From positions 1 to 64,000 of the forward strand of contig NZ_JASHKA010000021.1 of assembly GCF_030732845.1 (NCBI RefSeq): DNA of 64,000 nucleotides. Direction: 5' to 3'. The DNA is from Roseibium sp. MMSF_3544. GTDB taxonomy: Bacteria > Pseudomonadota > Alphaproteobacteria > Rhizobiales > Stappiaceae. The notes below the pieces were generated by a model. That model did no database searches. It worked only from the letters and a program-made list of their open reading frames with translations, and had not been told where the DNA came from. Position 1 is the first letter of the stretch. Each line of letters starts with the position of its first letter. Shown here piece by piece: positions 24,433 through 33,009 of the stretch. The translations under genes were made by a program, and so were the position numbers.

Positions 24433-24927
24433 GTGGCATCATCTGCCCCCGAAGAAGCCGGCCCGCGTCAAGCGGGCTGGCGCAAGTGGCTCGAAGTTCC
24501 ACTCGTCCTGTCAGGCACCGTGCTGGTGTTCGCACTCATGGGCCTTTCCGTCACCGATGCTTTCCTGCGGTCGGTGCTCAACAGCCCGATCTTCGGCGCG
24601 AACGACTATGCGCAAATCCTTCTGTCCTTCGTCGTCGCGGTCAGTTTTCCCCTCTGCGTCCTCTCCGGCCGCCTGATCGCCATTGATACGCTCATGCGGT
24701 TCTTTCCCGAAAGAATGCAAGTCTTTCTGGACTGGGCATCCTCGGTCCTCGGCATCGTCATGCTCGCCTATCTCGCCTGGCGGGCTTTTTCCAACGCTCT
24801 CGAGGCAGCCTCCTTCGGTGAAACGACCTTGCTGCTGCAACTTCCCTTCGCCCCGTCCTATTATGCGGTTGCCTTTGGCTGCGGTCTGTCCGCGCTGGTT
24901 CTCCTGGTGGAGAGACTGACGAAATGA
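24433..24927 (+). CDS. dctQ: TRAP transporter small permease, DctQ type
   Basis: This is a 164-residue inner membrane protein with four predicted membrane helices; the second includes NDYAQILLSFVVAVSFPLCV, a typical DctQ segment. The start is a GTG three bases after the dctP stop. It ends in an ATGA overlap with dctM. DctQ forms the scaffold for the large permease in Na+-driven TRAP systems. Confidence 0.88.
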   Translation: MASSAPEEAGPRQAGWRKWLEVPLVLSGTVLVFALMGLSVTDAFLRSVLNSPIFGANDYAQILLSFVVAVSFPLCVLSGRLIAIDTLMRFFPERMQVFLDWASSVLGIVMLAYLAWRAFSNALEAASFGETTLLLQLPFAPSYYAVAFGCGLSALVLLVERLTK

Positions 24928-26228
24928 GCCCGGAAATCTACGGCGCGCTCGGTTTTCTGGCCCTTTTCGCATTGCTGGCGCTCGGAACACCGGTCGCCAT
25001 TGCGCTTCTTGTCGTCGGCTTTTCCGGAACAGTGCTGCTTTCGGGCTTCACCCCGGCGGCGTTCACCTTGAGCGGACAGGTCTTTGCGACGGTCACGGTC
25101 TATGAACTGACCATCATCCCGCTGTTCATTCTCATGGGAAATCTCGCCTCGACAGCCGGGCTGAGCCGGGATCTCTTCGAGGCGGCGCACAAGGTCATCG
25201 GCCATCTGAAAGGCGGCTTGGCAGCCGCGACGATCATGGGCTGCGCGGGCTTTGCTGCTCTTTCGGGCTCCTCCATTGCGTCCGCGGTCACCATGGGCAA
25301 GGTCGCCTATCCGGAAATGCGCCGGTTCAACTACGGGCAACGGCTCGCCACCGGATCGATCGCAGCCGGCGGTACGCTCGGCATTCTCATTCCGCCGTCA
25401 ACCGGCTTCGTCATCTATGCAATCTTGACGGAACAATCGATCGGCCGTCTCTTCATGGCCGGCGTCCTGCCCGGTCTCCTGCTCACAACCATGTTTCTTG
25501 TCGCGATCGCAGCCGTGACGGTCCTGCGCCCGGAAGAAGGGCCCAGGGGGCCTCAATTCAGCTTGCGTGAAAAACTGGTCAGCCTGTTCCGGGCAACCGG
25601 CATCGGGGTGATCATCCTGATCACGATCGGGGGCATCTATACCGGCTTTTTCACACCGGTCGAAGCCGCCGGCGTCGGCGCTTTCTTCGCCTTCATCATG
25701 CTGATCCTGCGGGGCAAATGCACGCTGCCGGCGCTCTACCAGATCAGTTCAGAGACACTGAAAACCACGGGAATGGCCTTCTTCATTCTGATCGGCGCGA
25801 ATGTCTTCGCGCCTTTTGTCGCGCTCTCCCACCTGCCGGCGACAATTGCCGACGGCATGACGGGGCTTGCGCTGGGCACCTACGGTACCCTGTTCCTGAT
25901 CCTGCTCGGTTACGTCATCCTGGGCATGTTCATCGAGGGGCTTTCGTTGCTGGTGATCACCCTGCCGATCGTCTTCCCACTTGTCACCGGCCTCGGCTTC
26001 GACCCGATCTGGCTCGGCGTCGTCATGGTGATCGTTCTGGAGATGGGCCTGATATCGCCGCCTGTCGGCGTCAACGTTTTCATCGTCAAGAGCGTGGTTC
26101 CGGACGTTCCGATCGAAACGATCTTTGCCGGCATCATGCCGTTCTGGCTGGCGATGATCGTCACCCTGGCCCTCATCGTCGCCTTCCCCGATATCGCGCT
26201 CCTGATCCCGAACGCGATGTTTGATTAG
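24924..26228 (+). CDS. dctM: TRAP transporter large permease, DctM type
   Basis: The 434-residue membrane protein has about twelve helices and DctM signatures: IPLFILMGNLASTAGLSRDLF, GFAALSGSSIASAVTMGKVA, GTLGILIPPSTGFVIYAI and PPVGVNVFIVKSV. It carries the transport channel and is driven by a sodium gradient in characterised systems. It is the last gene of the dctPQM operon; 26229-26408 after it holds no recognised gene. Confidence 0.93.
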   Translation: MSPEIYGALGFLALFALLALGTPVAIALLVVGFSGTVLLSGFTPAAFTLSGQVFATVTVYELTIIPLFILMGNLASTAGLSRDLFEAAHKVIGHLKGGLAAATIMGCAGFAALSGSSIASAVTMGKVAYPEMRRFNYGQRLATGSIAAGGTLGILIPPSTGFVIYAILTEQSIGRLFMAGVLPGLLLTTMFLVAIAAVTVLRPEEGPRGPQFSLREKLVSLFRATGIGVIILITIGGIYTGFFTPVEAAGVGAFFAFIMLILRGKCTLPALYQISSETLKTTGMAFFILIGANVFAPFVALSHLPATIADGMTGLALGTYGTLFLILLGYVILGMFIEGLSLLVITLPIVFPLVTGLGFDPIWLGVVMVIVLEMGLISPPVGVNVFIVKSVVPDVPIETIFAGIMPFWLAMIVTLALIVAFPDIALLIPNAMFD

Positions 26229-26408
26229 GCAACGCTGCTGCCCGCTCCAGACCTCTGACCATAAGGATCCAGACGCAAACCTGATGCGCTCCAGCGCGCA
26301 TGGGGTGTATGACCGTGATGCATTCAAATCGAACGCGCTTGATGCAAACCTGTCGCAAAGCAGCATGTGGCTCATTGCCCGTCTGTGCCAAGTTTGCGAG
26401 GTCGGTTT

Positions 26409-27524
26409 ATGCGATTGTCAGCGCCGTCGGTGGCAGCCTTTTTTGTTCTGGTCGCTTGCAGCCCGCAGGACTCGAACGCTCCACCGCAGGACCCGCCCGT
26501 CAGGGGGCTGATCACGCAAACAATCGAGGAAACATCCGAAAGCACCGAGCGAAAGTACCCGGGTGTCCTGGAACCTTCGGAAATCACGTCGCTTTCCTTT
26601 GAGGTCGGCGGCAAGCTCGACGTTGTCAGTCTTGCGGTCGGACAGAGGGTTGTGAAGGGTGAACAGCTTGCCGTCCTCGACGACACCCAGTTCATCGTTT
26701 CCATCGAAAACGCGCGCGCCTCGGTGGACGAGGCGGCCGCGCTGCTCAAGCAGGCTGAGGACGATCTGGGCCGGCAGGAAACCCTCTTTGAACGTGGCGT
26801 GGTTTCCAAGGTCACCGTCGACAATGCCCGCACCGACGTCCAGACACGGCAGGCGCAGCTTGTCCAGGCGCAAAAGAGTTTGACGTCGGCTGAAGAAAAC
26901 CTTGCTGACACCAAGATCTTCGCGCCCTTCGACGGCATCATCAACAGCGTCGACGCGGATTCCTTTGCAACGGTTGCCTCCGGCACCGTTATCACCTCGC
27001 TCTATGACGCCTCTTCCTACGAAGTTTCTTTCTCGGTAAATTTCGACACGGTCTCGCAGCTTGTCGTCGGCACACCGGCGACCGTCAGGCTCGCAGACGA
27101 TCCCTCGATTGCACTCGCCGCGGTCGTCAACGAACTCGGCGAACGCGCTGATACGGTGTCGTCCTTTCCGGTGATCGTCGAACTCAGGGACAGCCACCCC
27201 CTGATCAGGGCCGGTATGGCGGTCGAAGTTTCCTTTGAATTCGCGCTGCCTGCAGACCAGGGCTATCTGATCCCGATGACGGCGGCGATCAACGAAGGGC
27301 AGATCCCCGAAGACGCAGGGCCGGGCAGTGTCGTGCCCGTTCCGGTTTTTGTCTTCGACGCTGACACCGGAACGGTGCGCAAGCGCGAAGTCGTCATGGC
27401 AGGCATTCGGGAAAACAAGCTGCTGATCATCGACGGTCTTCAACCCGGCGAGCGGGTTGCGATCGCCGGTGTCTCCTTTCTGCGTGACGGCATGAAAGTG
27501 AACCTGATCGAAGCGGAGGAATAG
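26409..27524 (+). CDS. RND efflux periplasmic adaptor (MFP) lipoprotein
   Basis: The 371-residue protein starts at ATG 26409 (GAGG eight bases before). It has a lipoprotein signal ending VLVAC, a split lipoyl/barrel-sandwich domain (LSFEVGGKLDVVSLAVGQRVVKG and IFAPFDGIINSVDADSFATV), a helical hairpin between them (SIENARASVDEAAALLKQAE onward) and a beta-barrel. It bridges the inner membrane pump encoded immediately downstream to an outer membrane channel, which is not encoded here. The substrate is unknown. Confidence 0.9.
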   Translation: MRLSAPSVAAFFVLVACSPQDSNAPPQDPPVRGLITQTIEETSESTERKYPGVLEPSEITSLSFEVGGKLDVVSLAVGQRVVKGEQLAVLDDTQFIVSIENARASVDEAAALLKQAEDDLGRQETLFERGVVSKVTVDNARTDVQTRQAQLVQAQKSLTSAEENLADTKIFAPFDGIINSVDADSFATVASGTVITSLYDASSYEVSFSVNFDTVSQLVVGTPATVRLADDPSIALAAVVNELGERADTVSSFPVIVELRDSHPLIRAGMAVEVSFEFALPADQGYLIPMTAAINEGQIPEDAGPGSVVPVPVFVFDADTGTVRKREVVMAGIRENKLLIIDGLQPGERVAIAGVSFLRDGMKVNLIEAEE

Positions 27525-30500
27525 ATGGATTTCCTCACGCGCTTCGGACTTGAAAAGTCCCGCATGACCTACCTGGTCATGACCCTCATCCTGATCATGG
27601 GTGTGACATCCTATCTGAACCTGCCCAAACGCGCCGACCCTGCAATCACCATCCGCACGGCTGCCGTCCAGGCAACTTTCGACGGCATGGCACCGACCCG
27701 GATCGAAGACCTGATCGCCATCCCGATTGAACGAAAGATCCGGGAGATCGGTGAAGTCGAAGACATCGAGACCATCATCACCAACGGCCAGGTGCTCTTC
27801 TACGCAAATCTCTATGACACTGTTTATGGTGCGGATATCGAAAGCGCCTGGGAAGACCTGCGCAACAAGATGAACGATGTTGTCGTCGAACTGCCGGAGG
27901 GAACCAACGGTCCGTTCGTCAACACCGACTACGGCGACGTCGCGATCGCAACTGTCGCGCTGACGGGTGACGGTTTCGATCTGGCCTATCTGGAAGACGT
28001 CGCAGAAAATCTCAGGCAGGACCTTTATCGCGTTCCGGGCATCACCAAGGTCACGTTTTTCGGCGAACAGGACGAACGGATCTGGCTCGACCTCGACACG
28101 CGCAAACTCGCGTCCATCGGCGTCCAGCTCAATCAACTCCTGGAGGATCTCCAGGCACAGAACGTCATCTTGCCCGCCGGCGAAATCGATGCGGGTGGCA
28201 CGAGTATTGTCCTGGAGGCCAATGGAGACTTAAGCTCGGTCGAGGAAATCCGGGGCGTTCTGACGAAGGTCAGCGGCCTGTCAGGATATGTCCGTCTGTC
28301 CGATCTGGTTGAAGTCAGGCGCGGTTATGTGGATCCGAAAGACGCCCCCGTTTTCTTCAATGGTGAGCCGGCGGTTCTCCTGAGCCTTGAGATGGCCGAT
28401 GCCACAGACATTCAGATCCTTGGACAGGAGCTGGCAAAGCGCCTTGTCGAATTCGAGAACACCCAGCCGATCGGCATTTCGGTCAACGTTTCCACGTTCC
28501 AGGAAACAAACGTTACCGAAGCGGTGACCGGAGCTCTGTCGAATGTCGCTCAGACGTTTGCAGTCGTCTTCCTGGCAATGCTGCTTTTCCTCGGCTTTCG
28601 TGCAGCTGTGGTCATTGCCAGCATCGTTCCGTTCACCATCGGCTTTGCACTCGCCAGCATGGGCATTATCGGCGTCGATGTCGAACAGGTTTCCATTGCC
28701 GCAGTCATCATTTCGCTCGGGCTCCTCGTCGACAACGGTCTCGTCGTTGTGGAGGACATCGAAGGGCGCATCAACTCCGGCGAAAGTCCGCAGGAAGCGG
28801 CCATCGACGCGGGAGGCCAATATGTCATCCCACTGGCCGCCGCTTCCATTACAACTGTCTCGGCTTTCATCCCCATGCTGCTCATGAATGGGGTCGAAGG
28901 CGAGTTCGCGTTCTCGCTCGGAGCCGTCGTCGCGTCGATGCTCCTGGGGTCGTGGCTGACGGCTCTTTACATCCTTCCCTTTCTCAGCGTCCGTCTGCTG
29001 AAACAGAAGCCGAAGAAAAAAACCGGAAAATCCTGGCTGCTGCGCTTCTACGGTGGACTGACACAACGCTTGCTCCCTTTCGGCATTCCGATCATTGTCC
29101 TGACCTACGCGGCTGTCGGCTTTAGTGCCACCCAGTTCTCGCAGGTAAAATCCGAAATGTTCCCGCTCACGGAACGCGCGGATTTCCTGATCTACATGGA
29201 TATGCCGAAAGAGGCGGCGATTTCCGAAACGGAGCGTCAGGCACTTGCGGTGAACCAGTGGCTGATGGACGAGACCATTAACCCGGGCGTCGTTTCAACG
29301 ACGGTTTTCGTGGGTGAAGGCGGGCCAAGGTTCTATCTCTCGCTGAACCCCGCCGACCCTGACCCGGCAAGTGCCTTTTTCGTTGTCAACACGACAACCT
29401 TCGAACAAGCGAAGGAAACAGTAGAACGGGCGCGCCGCGTTTTCGTCGCGCAGTTTCCGGCCGCACGCTTTCGCGTAACGCGGCTTTCAAACGGTGGCGG
29501 CGAAGCCGGACTGGTGGATGTGGAAATCAGCGGCCCTGATGCCGACACGCTCCTTGCGGCAGGAGCGAGGGTCGAAGCGGCGTTCGCTCAAGCGCCCGAT
29601 GTGGTCAAGAACGAGAGCGACTGGGGTAACAAGGTCCTGAAAGTCGTTGTCGACATAGCCCAGGACAAGGCCCGGGAGTTCGGGGTGACATCGGAAGAAA
29701 TCTCCGGTGTCATGGACTCCTATTTCTCAGGGACGATCTATTCGACATTCCGCGAGGGAGACGAACAGATCCCGATTGTCCTGCGTGCGTCCAGGAACAA
29801 TCGAGACAGTGTCGAGGACCTTGCAAACCTGTCGATTGCAGCAAATGGAGAACTGATTTCAATCGACCAGGTCGCCGATTTCCGTCCGCAACTCGAGTAT
29901 TCGGAGATCAGGCGCGAAAACCAGGTCCGGCAGATCATCGTTTCGGCGAAAAGCGACAGCATGGCAGCAAACCAGCTTCTGGAACTGGTCCAACCAACAT
30001 TGGATGATCTGAACCTCGGCGAAGACTACTCGATCAAGATCGGTGGTGAGCTCGAAGACAATGCGGACGTCAATGACCAGTTGGCGGGCAACCTGCCCTA
30101 TGCCGTTGGCGTCATGATCCTGGCATTGGTCTTCCAGTTCAATTCGATCCGCCGCACCCTCATAACTTTCATGACAATCCCGATCATTCTGATTGGTGCT
30201 CCCTTTGCATTGATGATGACGGACCGCCCGATGTCTTTCTTCGCGATCCTCGGCTTGATGTCGCTGATGGGGATCATCATCAACAATGCGATCGTTCTCA
30301 TCAATCAGATCGACATCAATCTGGAGGCGATGAACGTGAAGGAGGCCATTGTGACAGCGTCCGAGCAACGGGCGCGGCCGGTTATTCTGACCTCGCTGAC
30401 GACGGTGGGCGGTCTCATTCCCATGGCAATAAATGGCGGGGCGCTGTTTGAGCCGATGGCGACCATCATGATCGGCGGTCTGGTCGTTGCCTCTCCACTG

Positions 30501-30593
30501 ACCCTGATCTTCGTGCCGAGCGTCTGTTACCTTCTCATGCGAAACGAGAAGCCGGTGACAGGAGCACCTGTTCCAGCACAAAGCGGCACCTAG
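27525..30593 (+). CDS. RND efflux transporter permease
   Basis: The 1022-residue inner membrane pump has the two-fold RND repeat: a first helix at 12-32, two large periplasmic loops and two six-helix blocks (about 335-500 and 850-1005). Segment GLLVDNGLVVVEDIEGR carries the TM4 acidic relay, and GIIINNAIVLINQIDINLEA is the matching second-half motif. The HAE1-like sequence suggests multidrug or amphiphile export rather than heavy metals. It starts directly at the stop of the adaptor gene. Its end overlaps the convergent LysR gene by four bases. Confidence 0.92.
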   Translation: MDFLTRFGLEKSRMTYLVMTLILIMGVTSYLNLPKRADPAITIRTAAVQATFDGMAPTRIEDLIAIPIERKIREIGEVEDIETIITNGQVLFYANLYDTVYGADIESAWEDLRNKMNDVVVELPEGTNGPFVNTDYGDVAIATVALTGDGFDLAYLEDVAENLRQDLYRVPGITKVTFFGEQDERIWLDLDTRKLASIGVQLNQLLEDLQAQNVILPAGEIDAGGTSIVLEANGDLSSVEEIRGVLTKVSGLSGYVRLSDLVEVRRGYVDPKDAPVFFNGEPAVLLSLEMADATDIQILGQELAKRLVEFENTQPIGISVNVSTFQETNVTEAVTGALSNVAQTFAVVFLAMLLFLGFRAAVVIASIVPFTIGFALASMGIIGVDVEQVSIAAVIISLGLLVDNGLVVVEDIEGRINSGESPQEAAIDAGGQYVIPLAAASITTVSAFIPMLLMNGVEGEFAFSLGAVVASMLLGSWLTALYILPFLSVRLLKQKPKKKTGKSWLLRFYGGLTQRLLPFGIPIIVLTYAAVGFSATQFSQVKSEMFPLTERADFLIYMDMPKEAAISETERQALAVNQWLMDETINPGVVSTTVFVGEGGPRFYLSLNPADPDPASAFFVVNTTTFEQAKETVERARRVFVAQFPAARFRVTRLSNGGGEAGLVDVEISGPDADTLLAAGARVEAAFAQAPDVVKNESDWGNKVLKVVVDIAQDKAREFGVTSEEISGVMDSYFSGTIYSTFREGDEQIPIVLRASRNNRDSVEDLANLSIAANGELISIDQVADFRPQLEYSEIRRENQVRQIIVSAKSDSMAANQLLELVQPTLDDLNLGEDYSIKIGGELEDNADVNDQLAGNLPYAVGVMILALVFQFNSIRRTLITFMTIPIILIGAPFALMMTDRPMSFFAILGLMSLMGIIINNAIVLINQIDINLEAMNVKEAIVTASEQRARPVILTSLTTVGGLIPMAINGGALFEPMATIMIGGLVVASPLTLIFVPSVCYLLMRNEKPVTGAPVPAQSGT

Positions 30594-31471
30594 TAGTCCA
30601 CGGATTCGACAGGGTGTTCCTTCAGGAACTCCAGAAATGTCTGGACCTTCGCACTTCTGTGCCGATCGACATGGGTCACAAGCCAGAGCTTCAGGCCCCA
30701 GTCCGGATCCGACCGTACGATCTGTTTCAGACCGGGTTGTCGTGCCGCGCGGTCACGGGGTAGAAATCCCAGTCCGATGCCGGCCTCAACCGCGTGAAAC
30801 GTGCCGAGGGGGTCATTGCTCAGGAACGCGACGTTTTCCTCTGGAACCCGGTCTCGCAGCCACTTGTAAAAATCCGGGACGTAGTCGTCGTTGTCGGCAA
30901 GCGCCCATCTGTTCGCGGTAAAGAGGTTCTTCTTGTCGATGTCACCCTGGTTCTTTATGTACAACTCACTGCCGTAAAGGCCGAACCAGATCGTCTTGAA
31001 ATGCTGAACTACATTGTCTGGCTCTTCGGGTCTGTTTCCCAGTCTGATCGCAACATGCGCTTCGCCATAGTCCAAACGCAGGACGCGCCGTTCTGCAATA
31101 AACCTGACAGTGATGTGCGGGTGGCTCTTTTGGAACTCCCGGATCGTCGGTAGCAGAAACATCAGGATCGGCCCGTCGGCCGTCAGGATGATGTCACCGG
31201 TCAGTCCCGCCTCTCCCGATTTGGCGCGCGTTGCGAATTGCCGGAAGTGCTCATCTGCCTGGGCGGCGACATTCAACAGGTCCGCACCTACCTCGGTCGC
31301 GACATATCCCTTCGCACTCCGAATAAAGAGTTTTTCGCCAAGCAGCGCCTCCAGGGCATCTATGTGGCGTATGACAGTGGCCCGATGGATCTTCAAAACA
31401 TCCGCCGTAGCGCTGACCGTTCCGCACCTCAAAAGCTCATAAGCTGTGCGGATTTCATTCCAGTTTTCCAT
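30590..31471 (-). CDS. LysR family transcriptional regulator
   Basis: The protein (about 293 residues from ATG 31471; a TTG at 31483 is less likely) has an N-terminal HTH (MENWNEIRTAYELLRCGTVSATADVL, then HRATVIRHIDALEALLGEKLF) and a periplasmic-binding-protein-like effector domain. It converges on the RND pump with a four-base overlap at the ends, which makes it a candidate regulator of that pump, although LysR proteins more often act on divergent genes. TTTTTGCG (31486-31493) and CGCAAAAA (31512-31519) form an inverted repeat just upstream of its start and may be its own operator. Confidence 0.88.
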   Translation of the reverse strand: MENWNEIRTAYELLRCGTVSATADVLKIHRATVIRHIDALEALLGEKLFIRSAKGYVATEVGADLLNVAAQADEHFRQFATRAKSGEAGLTGDIILTADGPILMFLLPTIREFQKSHPHITVRFIAERRVLRLDYGEAHVAIRLGNRPEEPDNVVQHFKTIWFGLYGSELYIKNQGDIDKKNLFTANRWALADNDDYVPDFYKWLRDRVPEENVAFLSNDPLGTFHAVEAGIGLGFLPRDRAARQPGLKQIVRSDPDWGLKLWLVTHVDRHRSAKVQTFLEFLKEHPVESVDY

Positions 31472-31659
31472 GGGCCCCTTCAACTTTTTTGCGCCTGTTA
31501 TTTAGTTGGACCGCAAAAAGTGTCAGGACTGCAAATTCGCGCAGCCACTGCGCATCGCAGCACATTTACGTACAGGTTTACATTTGTATCATCCAGGGTC
31601 AGGACCCACTAAATTGGATGAACTGGTGCCGCCATATTCAATGCCAGGCAGTCTGACCG

Positions 31660-32841
31660 ATGAAGTCTGAGAGGGCACTCATCAACACCGCACAGATGAT
31701 GAGACCGCCATTTGCGGAACGGCGACTGAACGCGGATCGGGTGAGCCTGTTGGCACTCCAACCCGGTCTTGCAATCCTTATATTGGCACTGTTTTTGGCT
31801 GCTTGCGCGGGGCGTCCCGCCGAGTTCGCGTTCTATAACGCGACTGAAGCCAACGGAACCTCGGTCGAAATTCTCGCGGTCACGCCGCGAAAACCGGTGG
31901 ACGACCCGACACTGCGATACGGCGGCGGTCGAAACTCTGAGCTGTCTTATGCCGACATAGGCGTCTGGGTTCCTGAAAATCGCGATCTTGGAACGATAAG
32001 AACACCCTCACGCGCGCCCGACCCTTCCATTGAATTTGGCATAACCTCGTTTCGGGATGTCGCCTCGCAGCGGGACGCGCTTGCGATTGTAAACGCGCAA
32101 CTTCGGCGCCTGCCGCCCTCCGACCGGATCGTCATGATTTTCATTCATGGCTACAACGTCTCGTATGTCTCGGGAATTTACCGGCAGGCCCAGCTGATCC
32201 ACGACTTCAAACAGCCCGTGGTTGGCATTCACTACTCGTGGCCGTCAGCAGGCAAAACCAGCGCTTATCTGTATGACAGGGACAGTGTCCAGTTCGCCCG
32301 CGACGGTTTGCAGGACACCATCGAGCTTGCCGCCCAAAGTGATGCACGGGCGGTTGCGGTCGTGGCACATTCGATGGGGACGCTCCTGACCATGGAAGCT
32401 GTGCGTCAGCTTGCCCTATCGAAGAAGGCAGCAGTTCTCAAAAGGATCAGTCCACTTGTGCTCGCGTCTCCCGATATCGACCAGGACGTGTTTGTGTCAC
32501 AGATTTCGGTGATCGATCCCAAACCGGATCCGTTCGTTGTTCTGGCATCCCGAAAAGACAAGGCGCTTAAACTCTCAAGGGATCTGCGCGGTGGCACATC
32601 CCGGATCGGCCAGGGCGACAACATTGAGGACCTTCAGGAGCTCGGTATCACCGTACTTGATCTGTCCGAGATCAGCGACGGCAAGGACGGTGCCTCCCAT
32701 GCGACCTTTGCGAATTCGCCAACCCTCATCAGAATGATCCAGTCAGGCGCGATTTCTCCCAACACACTGCCTGAAAACAGGGAAGCCTTCGCCCAACGCG
32801 TTGGCGACAGCGTCGCAGACATGCTTTTCCTCGGCAATTGA
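31660..32841 (+). CDS. Lipoprotein alpha/beta hydrolase (DUF900, COG4782-like)
   Basis: The 393-residue protein has a long leader, then a hydrophobic segment ending in the lipobox LFLAAC (about residue 49), and a DUF900 alpha/beta hydrolase domain: VMIFIHGYNVSY is the oxyanion strand and VVAHSMGTLL the nucleophile elbow with its serine; a late DGASHATF carries the likely catalytic histidine. It is probably an esterase- or lipase-like enzyme anchored to a membrane; the substrate is unknown. The true start may be one of the internal starts at 31696 or 31741, nearer the lipobox. It has no clear operon partner. Confidence 0.8.
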   Translation: MKSERALINTAQMMRPPFAERRLNADRVSLLALQPGLAILILALFLAACAGRPAEFAFYNATEANGTSVEILAVTPRKPVDDPTLRYGGGRNSELSYADIGVWVPENRDLGTIRTPSRAPDPSIEFGITSFRDVASQRDALAIVNAQLRRLPPSDRIVMIFIHGYNVSYVSGIYRQAQLIHDFKQPVVGIHYSWPSAGKTSAYLYDRDSVQFARDGLQDTIELAAQSDARAVAVVAHSMGTLLTMEAVRQLALSKKAAVLKRISPLVLASPDIDQDVFVSQISVIDPKPDPFVVLASRKDKALKLSRDLRGGTSRIGQGDNIEDLQELGITVLDLSEISDGKDGASHATFANSPTLIRMIQSGAISPNTLPENREAFAQRVGDSVADMLFLGN

Positions 32842-33009
32842 GCGGACGGCTTCACCCACGCCCTGAAGGGCCCGCGGACGCCCGTTTTTCATTCCTGATA
32901 CAATTGATACATTCGGCAATGCCAAACTGATAACTTGGCCCCTTATAAAGAATTGGGCGGTCTGTCTTTCCCGATAGGAGCGGACAGCCGGCAGGATGAG
33001 TGGGTAGTG

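Noticed and set aside
26418..28136. 572-codon open frame on the minus strand
   Set aside because: Antisense to the RND adaptor and permease genes, with composition expected of a mirror frame.
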